64,000 nucleotides of DNA from Paraburkholderia hayleyella (GCF_009455685.1 NZ_QPES01000001.1:3100001-3164000); one strand, 5' to 3'; positions 1 through 8,672 are shown, counted from the first letter of the stretch. Numbers and translations: made by a program. The notes: generated from the sequence alone by a model not told the origin.

Positions 1-1388
1 TCGAAATTCTGTTCGATCGCAGCGCCAAGAATACGTGTCACGCCAATGCCATAGCACCCCATCATCATGACCTGCGGTTTGCCAGATTCGTCGAGATAGG
101 TTGCATTCATCGCCTCGGAATACTTGCTGCCAAGCTGAAACACGTGGCCCACTTCGATGCCGCGGCAAATATCAAGCACGCCTTTGCCATCCGGCGATGG
201 ATCGCCCTTTTTGACGTTACGCAGATCCGCGACGACAGGCTCCGGTAAATCACGCCCCCAGTTCACACCCGTCATGTGGAAATCCACTTCGTTGGCGCCA
301 ACAACGAAATCGCTCATGTTAGCCACCGTACGATCGGCGATCACATTGACCGGTTTTTTCGTCCCTAGCGGCCCGAGATAGCCCGGCGGCGTGCCAAACC
401 ATTCGATGATTTCGTTTTCAGTGGCAAAACGGAACGTGCCGAGGCCAGGCAGCTTGCTCACCTTGATTTCGTTCAGGTCGTGGTCACCGCGCAGCATCAA
501 AAGCCAGAGAGTGGGTTCAGCCCCCTCGTTGTCAGTGGCCAGCACGATGGATTTGATCGTGCGCTCAAGCGGAATAGCCAGTAGTTCGGCCACGGCATCG
601 CATTTTGCCTTACCCGGCGTGGCCGTTTTTTGCATGGCGGCCGTGGGCTCCGCGCGTTCCGCATACAGCGGCAAAGCCTCGGCGGCCTCCACGTTCGCGG
701 CGAAATCTGACGTGGGGCAATACGCGATCGCATCTTCGCCCGTATCGGCAATCACATGGAACTCATGCGAGCCGCTACCGCCAATCGAGCCGTTATCCGC
801 CGCCACCGGACGAAAATCGAGCCCCAAACGGGTAAAAATACGCACATAGGCGTCGTACATCTTCTGATATGACGCCTGCAAACCAGCCAGATCCTTATCG
901 AATGAATACGCGTCTTTCATGATGAATTCACGGCCGCGCATCACGCCAAAACGCGGACGAATCTCATCGCGGAACTTCGTCTGAACCTGATAAAAATTAA
1001 CCGGCATCTGGCGGTAACTCTTGATCTGGTTACGCGCGATATCCGTGACGACTTCCTCGTGCGTCGGCCCAATCACAAAATCATTTTGGCGGCGATCCTT
1101 GAAGCGCAGCAACTCCGGGCCATATTGTTCCCAGCGGCCGGACTCCTGCCATAACTCAGCGGGCTGCACGGCGGGCATCAGCAGCTCGATGGCCCCCGCC
1201 CGCGTCATTTCTTCGCGGACAATCGCTTCGACTTTACGAATCGAACGCAAACCCACCGGCAAATAATTGTAGATGCCGCCCGCAACGCGGCGAATCATGC
1301 CCGCGCGCACCATGAGTTTGTGACTGACGATTTCGGCGTCAGCAGGGGCTTCTTTTAGCGTGCCGATAAAAAACTGGGTGGCTTTCAT
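1..1388 (-). CDS. proS: Prolyl-tRNA synthetase, partial (3' end outside window)
   Basis: Charges tRNA-Pro with proline in the cytoplasm. The reading frame is open from an ATG at 1386-1388 down to base 1, giving 462 codons; bacterial ProS is about 570-580 residues, so roughly the last 115 residues (end of the catalytic core and anticodon-binding domain) lie outside. The N-terminus MKATQFFIGTLKEAPADAE, the class II motif 2 region (RPRFGVMRGREF) and a long insertion domain between motifs 2 and 3, including the segment SDFAANVEAAE, are those of the bacterial-type enzyme with a YbaK-like editing domain. It is divergent from rppH, an arrangement I know from Burkholderia. Identification is secure. 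Confidence 0.96.
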   Translation of the reverse strand, partial: MKATQFFIGTLKEAPADAEIVSHKLMVRAGMIRRVAGGIYNYLPVGLRSIRKVEAIVREEMTRAGAIELLMPAVQPAELWQESGRWEQYGPELLRFKDRRQNDFVIGPTHEEVVTDIARNQIKSYRQMPVNFYQVQTKFRDEIRPRFGVMRGREFIMKDAYSFDKDLAGLQASYQKMYDAYVRIFTRLGLDFRPVAADNGSIGGSGSHEFHVIADTGEDAIAYCPTSDFAANVEAAEALPLYAERAEPTAAMQKTATPGKAKCDAVAELLAIPLERTIKSIVLATDNEGAEPTLWLLMLRGDHDLNEIKVSKLPGLGTFRFATENEIIEWFGTPPGYLGPLGTKKPVNVIADRTVANMSDFVVGANEVDFHMTGVNWGRDLPEPVVADLRNVKKGDPSPDGKGVLDICRGIEVGHVFQLGSKYSEAMNATYLDESGKPQVMMMGCYGIGVTRILGAAIEQNF

Positions 1389-1540
1389 TCAGAATTTTCC
1401 AAAAGCGGCGGCACAAGCTGTGCCGCGCAAAGATTCAAAAACAAGGTGGAATGCGAACCCGCTGTGACAGCGCCAGGCGGCATGCCGGAGCAAATCGTGC
1501 CATTCTGCGGCGAACCGCTGCGCCGGGTCCGTTATCTGTT

Positions 1541-1546
1541 TATAAT
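1541..1546 (+). promoter_or_regulatory. Candidate -10 box of the rppH promoter
   Basis: A perfect TATAAT lies 33 bases before the rppH start codon. No good -35 hexamer is present 16-18 bases upstream (CTGCGC at the expected place), so the assignment rests on the -10 alone. Confidence 0.4.
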
Positions 1547-1579
1547 CAAAGCAATTTTAAAGGATTCGAAGGTGGTTGT

Positions 1580-2242
1580 ATGCTGGATCGTGAAGGCTTT
1601 CGCCCGAACGTCGGCATCATCCTCTTGAACGCACACAATGAAGTGTTTTGGGGCAAACGGCTCCGTGAACATTCCTGGCAGTTTCCGCAAGGGGGCATCA
1701 AGTATGGCGAGACCCCCGTCCAAGCGATGTATCGGGAGTTACACGAAGAAACCGGGCTGCGTCCTGAACACATCAAGGTGATCGGTCGCACACGCGACTG
1801 GTTGCGTTATGAGGTGCCGGACAAGTTCATCAAGCGCGAAGTACGCGGCCACTACCGTGGCCAGAAACAAATCTGGTTCCTGCTTCGAATGCTCGGGCGC
1901 GATTGCGATATTTGCTTGCGCGCGACAGATCACCCGGAATTCGATGCATGGCGCTGGAATGAATACTGGGTACCGCTAGATTGCGTGATTGAATTCAAGC
2001 GGGACGTTTATCAACTGGCGTTGACGGAGCTATCCCGTTTTTTGCGCCGGGCTTCGCCGCGCGCGGAAAAGTCTGGCAAAACTCCGCAGATGGCGCACCT
2101 GTCTCAAATAGAAGAAACCTCGGTCACCACTACTGACGTTTCTGCCGATGTCGAGACCTCGCTGCAGTCTGTGCTGATCAAATCAGACTGCAGCGCTCCA
2201 GTCGAAGACGCGGCGGCTGGCCTGCCCAGCCTGCGTGACTAG
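1580..2242 (+). CDS. rppH: RNA pyrophosphohydrolase (Nudix family)
   Basis: RppH removes pyrophosphate from the 5' triphosphate of mRNA and so primes RNase E-dependent decay. The Nudix box occupies about residues 38-60, with the pattern GGIKYGETPVQAMYRE followed by LHEETGL, matching GX5EX7REUXEEXGU. The start MLDREGFRPNVGIILLN is chosen because it is the conserved N-terminus and has an AGG-rich stretch (AAGGATTCGAAGG) just upstream; the frame is open for 43 more codons but that extension is not family-like. The protein is 220 residues, longer than the 176 of E. coli RppH, with a low-complexity Ser/Thr/acidic C-terminal tail of about 50 residues. Confidence 0.95.
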   Translation: MLDREGFRPNVGIILLNAHNEVFWGKRLREHSWQFPQGGIKYGETPVQAMYRELHEETGLRPEHIKVIGRTRDWLRYEVPDKFIKREVRGHYRGQKQIWFLLRMLGRDCDICLRATDHPEFDAWRWNEYWVPLDCVIEFKRDVYQLALTELSRFLRRASPRAEKSGKTPQMAHLSQIEETSVTTTDVSADVETSLQSVLIKSDCSAPVEDAAAGLPSLRD

Positions 2243-2327
2243 CGCACGTTCAGGCGGGCACGGTGCGTCGGGCACATCTGCCGGTGCGGCAAACATGCCA
2301 CCGCACCGGCATTCCAGGGAACTCATA

Positions 2328-2885
2328 TTGAAAGCAAAAACGCTTATATTCGTTGCGGCGGCTATTTCCGCCGCGCTGTTGGCCGGCTGCTCCAACACAC
2401 CGTCCAACAAGGACGACAGCGCATTCACCTACTTGCTGGATCGCCCCAGTAACTGGGTCGAAAACAAGCTTGAAGGTTTGCCACCGTTACCGCAAAACAG
2501 CGACCTCTTGCCATTTGAAGTATCGCAAAATACCCCTCTGCGGTTTTCACTCGATGCCCGCTCGCTTAGCGTCGGCACGGATGGCGTGGTTCGCTACACC
2601 GTGGTGGTTACAAGCCCTGGCGGCGCGCGCAATGTGAACTACGAAGGGATCCGCTGCGACACCTATAGCTGGCGCCTGTATGCGGGCCTCGATGCCGATC
2701 ACAACGGCTGGGATCAAACCGTGGCAAACGACTGGAGGCGAATCGAAAATAGCGAGCTGAATGCCTATCATGCCGCCCTGTATCAGGATTATTTCTGCAC
2801 CAGCAAAATGCCGATCGGAACAGCCAAGCAGATCGTCAACAATATGCGTTACAAACGAACCACCGAAAGCGGCTGGATTCATTAA
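2328..2885 (+). CDS. CNP1-like family lipoprotein
   Basis: I recognise this as the CNP1-like uncharacterised family that sits between proB and rppH in Burkholderiales; its function is unknown. I place the start at a TTG (2328), 185 residues, because an AGGGA sits about 10 bases before it and the product then begins with a short lipoprotein signal peptide (MKAKTLIFVAAAISAALL) and the lipobox LAGC, predicting an N-acylated envelope lipoprotein. An in-frame ATG at 2295 would put eleven unhelpful residues in front of the signal. The mature part is soluble, with a conserved-looking GIRCDTYSWRLYA segment. The gene is 85 bases after rppH and may share its transcript. Confidence 0.75.
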   Translation: MKAKTLIFVAAAISAALLAGCSNTPSNKDDSAFTYLLDRPSNWVENKLEGLPPLPQNSDLLPFEVSQNTPLRFSLDARSLSVGTDGVVRYTVVVTSPGGARNVNYEGIRCDTYSWRLYAGLDADHNGWDQTVANDWRRIENSELNAYHAALYQDYFCTSKMPIGTAKQIVNNMRYKRTTESGWIH

Positions 2886-2922
2886 ACCGGAGTTCCGTCA
2901 ATCTCATTAATGAACATTGTTG

Positions 2923-2967
2923 AAAAAGCCGCTTCACGTTATCGACAATAACGTGAAGCGGCTTTTT
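2923..2967. terminator. Bidirectional terminator between CNP1-like gene and proB
   Basis: A perfect 20-bp inverted repeat (2923-2942 and 2948-2967) with a 5-base loop begins with A5 and ends in T6, so it reads as an intrinsic terminator on both strands. It lies between the convergent CNP1-like gene and proB and would stop both transcripts. Confidence 0.9.
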
Positions 2968-2998
2968 TACAATGAACGACGTTGCGTAATACCCAATG

Positions 2999-4117
2999 TC
3001 AGACCAGCACCAGATTGTCCCGATGAATCAGCTCCGGCTCCAGCATGTAGCCCAACACTGATTCGATTTCGGCGCTAGGGCGACGCTGAATCAGCCGGGC
3101 TTCCGCGCTGCTGTAATTGGTCAACCCTCGTGCGACCTCCGTTCCCGCTGCATTCAGGCACGCAATCACCTCGCCACGTGCAAATGCCCCCTGCACCTCA
3201 ACTACGCCAATTGGCAATAAACTTTTGCCGTCTGATCTCAGCTTGTCAGCCGCACCATCGTCGATCAGCACATGGCCACGAACTTGCAGATGATCCGCCA
3301 TCCATTGCTTGCGCGCCGCGATTCGTGCGGTACGGGCTATGAGTTGCGTGCCAATGGCTTCGCCCGAAGCCAGCCGAACCAGGACATCGGCTTCCCGACC
3401 GCTTGCGATCACGGTATTGGCCCCACTATGTGCCGCGCGTTTAGCCGCCAGAATTTTGGTGAGCATGCCACCCCGGCCCAGACTTGAACCCGCGCCACCG
3501 GCCATGGCCTCCAGCTCTGGCGCACCGGCATCAGCTTGTTCAACCAGTTGTGCCGAAGGCTCCTTACGCGGATCAGCTGTGTAAAGACCCGCCTGATCGG
3601 TAAGAATGACCAGCGCGTCACCCTCGATCAGATTCGCCACCAGCGCACCGAGCGTATCGTTATCGCCGAATTTGATCTCATCGGTGATCACCGTGTCGTT
3701 CTCGTTGATGATCGGCACGACACCCAGGCGCAGCAGTGTCAGGAGCGTCGAGCGCGCATTCAGATAGCGCTCCCGGTCCGCCAGATCAGCATGCGTTAGC
3801 AAGATTTGCGCGGTACGAATTGAATGCTCGGCAAAGCGGCTTTCATACACTTGCACCAGCCCCATTTGCCCAACTGCGGCTGCCGCCTGTAGTTCAGCGA
3901 TTTCACGCGGCCGCTTGCTCCAGCCAAGACGTTGCATACCCTCGGCAATCGCCCCGGAACTGACCAGCACAACCTCTTTACCCTGAGTGCGCAATGCAGC
4001 GATCTGCGAGGCCCAGCGGCCAATGGCTGCATGATCGAGCCCTCGCCCGTCATTGGTAACAAGGCTCGACCCGACTTTGACAACCAGCCGTTTGGAATCT
4101 GCGATGACGGACCGCAT
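2999..4117 (-). CDS. proB: Glutamate 5-kinase
   Basis: First enzyme of proline synthesis: phosphorylates L-glutamate to gamma-glutamyl phosphate. The 372-residue length matches the family (367 in E. coli). The N-terminal amino-acid kinase domain starts VVKVGSSLVTNDG and includes INENDTV and FGDNDTLGALVA; a PUA domain covers about the last 90 residues, as in enzymes that respond to proline feedback. It follows obgE on the same strand with an 81-base gap, so the two are probably cotranscribed, and ends at the strong bidirectional terminator. Confidence 0.97.
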   Translation of the reverse strand: MRSVIADSKRLVVKVGSSLVTNDGRGLDHAAIGRWASQIAALRTQGKEVVLVSSGAIAEGMQRLGWSKRPREIAELQAAAAVGQMGLVQVYESRFAEHSIRTAQILLTHADLADRERYLNARSTLLTLLRLGVVPIINENDTVITDEIKFGDNDTLGALVANLIEGDALVILTDQAGLYTADPRKEPSAQLVEQADAGAPELEAMAGGAGSSLGRGGMLTKILAAKRAAHSGANTVIASGREADVLVRLASGEAIGTQLIARTARIAARKQWMADHLQVRGHVLIDDGAADKLRSDGKSLLPIGVVEVQGAFARGEVIACLNAAGTEVARGLTNYSSAEARLIQRRPSAEIESVLGYMLEPELIHRDNLVLV

Positions 4118-4198
4118 GATGTGCGCTCTCCCAATATGTTGTACGCATACCGGACACGAACACGAGGCATGCGGGTAACTCGAATTACGATGCGATGT

Positions 4199-5323
4199 TT
4201 ATTCTTGTGGCTCGCCAGGCTTGCTAGCCGTATCGCCTGACTCACCTGACGATTTTTCACGGAAGCGGACATCGGAAGCCAATTCTTCGGCTTCTGCCGC
4301 ACGCTGGGCCTCAGAATGTGCCGCGATATGGTCATACACCGCATAGCACAGGCTCTCGCACCCTTGTCCTGTCAAAGCCGAAATTTCGAAGACAGGGCCG
4401 TCCCAGCCAAAGCCTTCGAGAAACGAAGCCACGCGCGCGATGCGCTCGTCTTCGGGGACCATATCGAGCTTGTTGAGTACGAGCCAACGCGCTTTTTCAT
4501 AAAGCAGTTCGTCGTACTTGCGCAGCTCATTAACAATGGCTTTAGCCTCAGCGACAGGATCGACCGCGTCATCGAACGGTGCCAGATCAACGATATGCAA
4601 CAGCAAGCCAGTACGTTGCAGATGTCGCAAAAACTGGTGGCCCAGACCCGCACCCTCAGCCGCACCTTCAATCAGCCCGGGAATATCCGCAATCACAAAA
4701 CTCCGGCTCGGCCCGACCCGAACCACCCCAAGATTGGGCGCCAGCGTCGTGAATGGATAATCGGCAATTTTAGGCTTGGCGTTCGAGACCGATGCAATAA
4801 ACGTTGATTTTCCGGCATTGGGCATACCGAGCAATCCCACATCAGCCAGCACCTTTAGTTCCAGCCGCACCATTCGGCGTTCACCCGGCTTACCTTCGGT
4901 TTTCTGACGTGGCGCGCGATTCGTGCTGGACTTGAAATGCAGGTTGCCCAACCCGCCCGAGCCACCTTTGGCAATCTGAACCGACTGGTTATGTTCGGTG
5001 AGATCAGCGATCAGCTCGCCAGTTTCCATATCCGTAATAATCGTACCGACCGGCATGCGCAGCGTGATGTCATCACCACCTTTGCCGTAACAATCTGCAC
5101 CGCGGCCATTTTCGCCATTCCGCGCCAAATGTTTCCTGGCATAACGGTAATCAATCAGCGTGTTGATATTGCGATCGGCCAGCGCGTACACACTACCGCC
5201 GCGCCCGCCATCGCCGCCATCCGGCCCACCAAACGGGACGAATTTTTCGCGGCGCATCGACGCACTGCCATCCCCTCCGTCACCGGCGATGACTTCAATT
5301 CTCGCTTCGTCAATGAACTTCAT
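4199..5323 (-). CDS. obgE: Obg GTPase
   Basis: Essential GTPase (also called cgtA) that associates with the 50S subunit during ribosome assembly and stress. The 374-residue product has the glycine-rich Obg fold at about residues 1-158 (MKFIDEARIEVIAGDGGDG), then the G domain with P-loop GMPNAGKST, switch DIPGLIEGA and specificity loop NKLDM, and a variable acidic C-terminal tail. It is downstream of rplU-rpmA, the usual bacterial neighbourhood, but an intrinsic terminator lies between rpmA and obgE, so it needs read-through or its own promoter in the 171-base gap. Confidence 0.97.
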   Translation of the reverse strand: MKFIDEARIEVIAGDGGDGSASMRREKFVPFGGPDGGDGGRGGSVYALADRNINTLIDYRYARKHLARNGENGRGADCYGKGGDDITLRMPVGTIITDMETGELIADLTEHNQSVQIAKGGSGGLGNLHFKSSTNRAPRQKTEGKPGERRMVRLELKVLADVGLLGMPNAGKSTFIASVSNAKPKIADYPFTTLAPNLGVVRVGPSRSFVIADIPGLIEGAAEGAGLGHQFLRHLQRTGLLLHIVDLAPFDDAVDPVAEAKAIVNELRKYDELLYEKARWLVLNKLDMVPEDERIARVASFLEGFGWDGPVFEISALTGQGCESLCYAVYDHIAAHSEAQRAAEAEELASDVRFREKSSGESGDTASKPGEPQE

Positions 5324-5389
5324 GCGTTACTCCGTCCCGTCAGGGTTGTGATTTTGCCGTGCTGATTTTGTCGCACTTTACGCGACCTT

Positions 5390-5415
5390 GTCAGCTAGCC
5401 AAGCGGCTAGCTGAC
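5390..5415. repeat. Perfect 11-bp inverted repeat between rpmA and obgE
   Basis: GTCAGCTAGCC and its exact reverse complement are separated by the four bases AAGC. There is no T-tract on either side, so it is not a second terminator. It lies between the rpmA terminator and the obgE start, where an operator or a 5'-UTR hairpin of obgE would be. Confidence 0.6.
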
Positions 5416-5430
5416 ACGGCTCACGACAAT

Positions 5431-5457
5431 AAAAAAGCCCCGCAAACTTCGCGGGGC
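5431..5457 (-). terminator. Intrinsic terminator after rpmA
   Basis: Read on the minus strand, GCCCCGC pairs with GCGGGGC around a 7-base loop and is followed by six T residues. It lies 37 bases after the rpmA stop codon and separates the ribosomal-protein transcript from obgE. Confidence 0.9.
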
Positions 5458-5494
5458 CCTTGTTCCGGTCTTTAAAGCCCGTGCCTGATTAAAT

Positions 5495-5758
5495 TCAGAC
5501 TGCTGCCGGGATTACATTGACCAGATGCTTCTTGCCAGCGCCTTTGATCGTGAACTTGACGTGACCGTCTGTCAGCGCGAACAAGGTGTGATCCTTGCCG
5601 ATACCGACGTTGTCGCCCGGATGCATACGTGTGCCGCGTTGACGCACGATGATGCCGCCAGCATTGATTGCCTGACCGCCATAAACTTTCACGCCGAGAC
5701 GTTTTGACTCGGAGTCGCGGCCGTTCCGTGAGGAGCCGCCTGCCTTTTTGTGTGCCAT
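5495..5758 (-). CDS. rpmA: 50S ribosomal protein L27
   Basis: Basic 87-residue protein of the large ribosomal subunit whose N-terminus reaches towards the peptidyl-transferase centre. The start MAHKKAGGSSRNGRDS is the classic L27 sequence, followed by GVKVYGGQAINAGGIIVRQRGT. It lies 24 bases after rplU in the universal rplU-rpmA pair and is followed by an intrinsic terminator. Confidence 0.99.
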   Translation of the reverse strand: MAHKKAGGSSRNGRDSESKRLGVKVYGGQAINAGGIIVRQRGTRMHPGDNVGIGKDHTLFALTDGHVKFTIKGAGKKHLVNVIPAAV

Positions 5759-5782
5759 GTGATTACTCCTTGACCGGCGCGC

Positions 5783-6094
5783 TTACGCGGTAATCGCGTC
5801 GATGCGCAGTTCGGTATAGTTCTGGCGGTGGCCGCCATGCTTCTGGTAGTGCTTCCGGCGACGCATCTTGAAGATGGTCACTTTGGCATGCCGACCGTGC
5901 GACACAACGGTAGCCTTGACGGAAGCCCCACTGACCAGTGGCGTACCGAACTTAATCGATTCGCCTTCGCCCACTGCGAGAACCTGGTCGAGCGTGATTT
6001 CAGCGTCAATGTCTGCCGGTATCTGTTCTACTTTAAGTTTTTCGCCAACGGCAACTTTATACTGCTTGCCACCGGTTTTTATGACCGCGTACAT
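5783..6094 (-). CDS. rplU: 50S ribosomal protein L21
   Basis: Large-subunit ribosomal protein of 103 residues, the usual length. The N-terminus MYAVIKTGGKQYKVAVGE fixes the start at 6094; the frame stays open upstream but only over the promoter. The basic C-terminal KMRRRKHYQKHGGHRQNYT is the 23S rRNA-binding hallmark. First gene of the rplU-rpmA transcript, with a consensus sigma-70 promoter 55 bases upstream. Confidence 0.99.
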   Translation of the reverse strand: MYAVIKTGGKQYKVAVGEKLKVEQIPADIDAEITLDQVLAVGEGESIKFGTPLVSGASVKATVVSHGRHAKVTIFKMRRRKHYQKHGGHRQNYTELRIDAITA

Positions 6095-6148
6095 TGAAAA
6101 CCTCACTCTGGATTCATTTCTCCCACGCACCACGCGCGGAAACCCTTG

Positions 6149-6177
6149 ATTATACATAGAGTTAGCGGCCCGGTCAA
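6149..6177 (-). promoter_or_regulatory. Sigma-70 promoter of rplU-rpmA
   Basis: On the minus strand, TTGACC (6172-6177) and TATAAT (6149-6154) are separated by exactly 17 bases. This near-consensus promoter is 55 bases before the rplU start and fits a highly expressed ribosomal-protein operon. Confidence 0.85.
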
Positions 6178-6294
6178 AATCTCTCGGCAAGCCGTCCCAA
6201 GACAGCCCGTGAACAAATTCACTCAGGCTATAGCGCACAAAGAACATGAGACGCATGTAGGGAATGATTAGGGCACGATTGAGCGCGATTCCCT

Positions 6295-6300
6295 TATAAT
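6295..6300 (+). promoter_or_regulatory. Candidate -10 box of the ispB promoter
   Basis: A perfect TATAAT lies 26 bases before the ispB start. No convincing -35 element is seen 16-18 bases upstream, so the call is tentative. The region is shared with the divergent rplU promoter. Confidence 0.45.
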
Positions 6301-6326
6301 TCGCGGCATTCTCCCAGCTCACCATC

Positions 6327-7319
6327 ATGCCGTCGACTGCCATCCCCATCTCCAACGCCACTGACCTGCTCGCCCCCGTCGCCGAAGACATGCAGCGGGT
6401 AAATCGCGTCATCCGGCACCGTCTGACATCCGAGGTGATGCTGATCAACCAGATTTCCGAGTACATCATCAGTGCCGGCGGCAAACGGCTGCGTCCGGCA
6501 CTGCTGCTGCTCGTCGCGGGAGCATTGGGCGACACCACCGGGCACCGGCATGAACTGGCCGCGGTCGTCGAGTTTATTCATACCGCGACGTTGTTGCATG
6601 ACGATGTCGTTGATGAATCTGACCTGCGACGCGGCCGTCAAACCGCCAATGCATTATTTGGCAATGCCGCCAGCGTGCTGGTGGGGGATTTTCTGTACTC
6701 GCGTTCGTTCCAGATGATGGTTGGCGTGGGCAAGATACGTGTGATGGAGATTCTGGCCGAAGCGACCAATGTCATTTCGGAAGGTGAGGTGCTGCAATTG
6801 CTGAACATGCACGACGCCGACGTCGACGAAACCCGCTACATGCAAGTTATTCGTTATAAAACAGCCAAGCTGTTTGAAGCAGCGGCCCAGTTAGGCGCGG
6901 TTCTGGCGGGCACCGATGCTGCTGTCGAAGCCGCCGCCGCGGAATTTGGCCGTCGCATCGGCACTGCGTTCCAGATCATGGATGACTGGCTCGACTACAC
7001 CGGCACGGCTGAATCAATGGGCAAAAATGCAGGCGATGATCTGCGCGAAGGCAAACCCACATTGCCCCTGATTTATCTCATTGAACGCGGTACACCAGAA
7101 CAGTCGGCACTCGCCCGCGAAGCCATAGAACAGGGTGGGACCGACCGGTTCGACACTATTTTTGAGGCGATCACACGCTCGGGCGCGCTAGACCACACGC
7201 TCGAATGCGCGAAGCAGGAAGCACAGGCGGCGGCAACGGCCATTTCGGTGTTCCCAGATTCCATTTATAAAGAAAGCCTGCTATCCTTGTGTTCTTATTC
7301 GACGGCAAGGCAGTCCTAA
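6327..7319 (+). CDS. ispB: Octaprenyl diphosphate synthase
   Basis: Trans-prenyltransferase that makes the C40 side chain of ubiquinone from isopentenyl and farnesyl diphosphate. The 330-residue protein carries the two Asp-rich motifs of the family: LLHDDVVDESDLRRG (first) and QIMDDWLDYTG (second). C40 specificity is inferred from the family and the usual Q8 of Burkholderia. It is divergent from rplU-rpmA, a common proteobacterial arrangement. The start MPSTAIPIS is the only good one, though no clear ribosome-binding site precedes it. Confidence 0.93.
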   Translation: MPSTAIPISNATDLLAPVAEDMQRVNRVIRHRLTSEVMLINQISEYIISAGGKRLRPALLLLVAGALGDTTGHRHELAAVVEFIHTATLLHDDVVDESDLRRGRQTANALFGNAASVLVGDFLYSRSFQMMVGVGKIRVMEILAEATNVISEGEVLQLLNMHDADVDETRYMQVIRYKTAKLFEAAAQLGAVLAGTDAAVEAAAAEFGRRIGTAFQIMDDWLDYTGTAESMGKNAGDDLREGKPTLPLIYLIERGTPEQSALAREAIEQGGTDRFDTIFEAITRSGALDHTLECAKQEAQAAATAISVFPDSIYKESLLSLCSYSTARQS

Positions 7320-7379
7320 TCTGGACTCAAACGTCTGAATACTCTAGAAATAATTCCAAAATAGTCCGTCAGTATACAT

Positions 7380-7456
7380 CGGGGTGTAGCTTAGCCTGGT
7401 AGAGCGCTACGTTCGGGACGTAGAGGCCGGAGGTTCGAATCCTCTCACCCCGACCA
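7380..7456 (+). tRNA. tRNA-Pro (anticodon CGG)
   Basis: A 77-base cloverleaf with the CCA end encoded. Acceptor CGGGGTG pairs with CACCCCG; the anticodon stem CTACG/CGTAG encloses the loop TTCGGGA with anticodon CGG at 7414-7416; the T arm contains GGTTCGAATCC. It forms the left edge of a short accessory region, and tRNA 3' ends are common integration sites. Confidence 0.97.
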
Positions 7457-7466
7457 GAATTCTTCA

Positions 7467-7519
7467 AAAGGATCAAGGAGTTATCGATCCTTTACTAACT
7501 CACTGTTCATGTTGAGTTA
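7467..7519. repeat. Two short hairpins after tRNA-Pro
   Basis: AAAGGATC pairs with GATCCTTT (7467-7474, 7486-7493, 11-base loop) and TAACTCA pairs with TGAGTTA (7496-7502, 7513-7519). The first may help end the tRNA transcript although its T-run is only three bases. The rest of 7520-7650 shows no gene. Confidence 0.45.
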
Positions 7520-7653
7520 GAGTAAATCCCACATCTGGTTGTCCCAAGAATGTCCCGTCAAAGTGCATCCAGAACGAAGTCTGTGGTCATCGGGGTGCTA
7601 ACGCGCCAGCCGACAATACGGCGAAATGGCCGCCGCCTCGTCGTCGGTCATGA

Positions 7654-7944
7654 TCAATACCCCGCTTCCTTCTGATGCCGGACAGCCAGGATCGTGACAG
7701 CGTCGCCATCGAAGCGATACCGGGCCACGTAACCACTGTCCCCGAAATCGATGGGCCACTCCCGATACTGCTCGGGTAGATCTTCGACGAGACGTCCCAT
7801 TCGCGGGTGAGCCCCGAGGGTCTGTACGCCTTGTCTAATTGCTTCGCCAGCCCGCCTCTCGGCGTCAGGATTCTTCGGTCGCAGGAAGTCGCGCAGTCGC
7901 TGTAGGTCTCGGATAGCCGCCGGTGCAAAGATTACTTGTGGCAT
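7654..7944 (-). CDS. RelE/ParE-family toxin
   Basis: A 96-residue protein with the ParE/RelE plan: MPQVIFAPAAIRDLQRLRDFL at the N-terminus, an AIRQGVQTLGAHPRMGRLVED middle and the C-terminal strand YRFDGDAVTILAVRHQKEAGY. ParE-type members usually poison gyrase and RelE-type members cleave mRNA; sequence alone does not decide. Its start lies inside the 3' end of the antitoxin gene (13-base overlap), the typical translational coupling of type II toxin-antitoxin pairs. It sits next to tRNA-Pro in the accessory patch. Confidence 0.88.
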   Translation of the reverse strand: MPQVIFAPAAIRDLQRLRDFLRPKNPDAERRAGEAIRQGVQTLGAHPRMGRLVEDLPEQYREWPIDFGDSGYVARYRFDGDAVTILAVRHQKEAGY

Positions 7945-8210
7945 TCAGGCGAGGGCAGTTCGTTTTCAGTTCCCCAGCTCGTGAGCCACTTATCTACTTC
8001 CTCTGCGGTCGCGTGCAAGCCAGTCGCCTGAAATTCATCCCACGCCTTGAGCGTGTCCCGGTTTAACGCCTCGCGCTTTTCCTCGCGCTCGACATACTGC
8101 TCAATGGCTTCACGCATGATCCAATGCGCGGTACGTCGGCGAGACTCAGCCAAGTGCTGGACCCGCCCTTTCAGTTCATCATCAAGCTTGATGGATGTTG
8201 CCGTAACCAT
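7932..8210 (-). CDS. Ribbon-helix-helix antitoxin
   Basis: A 92-residue partner of the ParE-like toxin. The N-terminal segment TATSIKLDDELKGRVQHLAE and RTAHWIMREAIEQYVEREEKR form an RHH (CopG/MetJ type) DNA-binding domain at about residues 3-50; the acidic C-terminal half would wrap the toxin. Antitoxin-first order and overlap with the toxin are as expected. Such antitoxins normally repress their own promoter. I start at the ATG at 8210 because the upstream extension is not RHH-like. Confidence 0.87.
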   Translation of the reverse strand: MVTATSIKLDDELKGRVQHLAESRRRTAHWIMREAIEQYVEREEKREALNRDTLKAWDEFQATGLHATAEEVDKWLTSWGTENELPSPECHK

Positions 8211-8312
8211 GAAACGGCCTCCGTAGCAAAAGGTAATACCTGAGACTACTTTAAACCTAAGCGCCGCCTGAGTCCATACGCCCCCAATATCCAAGATGAC
8301 CCATTGCCCCGC

Positions 8313-8672
8313 TCATGGCTTTCTGGGACGGCGTGGCGTTTGCCGGGGCAGTCGCTTCGCTGCAACCGCTGTCTTGGCACACCGCAGCGCTTCTTGTTCG
8401 GCGTCTTCAGAACTTTTTTGCAGTGCTTCCGAGGCAATCTCCGCCTTGAGCTTCTCCTTGATGTACATCTTGCGAAGCCGGGCATTCTCCACCTCCAGCT
8501 CCTGCATGCGCGACATCATCGACGCGTCCATGCCGCCGTACTTCGAGCGCCATTTATAAAACGTGGCCGAACTGATGCACAGTTCCCGGCGCAGCTCCGG
8601 TACCGCCAGTCCAGCCTCCGCGCGCTTCAGCGCTTCCAGTATCTGGCTGTCCGTGAATCTCGACTTCTTCAT
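8313..8672 (-). CDS. IS3-family transposase OrfA, 3' end altered
   Basis: Helix-turn-helix subunit of an IS3-type transposase. MKKSRFTDSQILEALKRAEAG, the HTH part LCISSATFYKWRSKYGGMDAS and the leucine-zipper stretch up to about residue 82 are typical of IS407/IS401-like OrfA. From residue 83 on (KSSEDAEQ and later, rich in Ala, Arg and Pro) it no longer resembles OrfA, which normally ends near there. No OrfB (DDE catalytic subunit) follows, so the element cannot move by itself. Confidence 0.85.
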   Translation of the reverse strand: MKKSRFTDSQILEALKRAEAGLAVPELRRELCISSATFYKWRSKYGGMDASMMSRMQELEVENARLRKMYIKEKLKAEIASEALQKSSEDAEQEALRCAKTAVAAKRLPRQTPRRPRKP

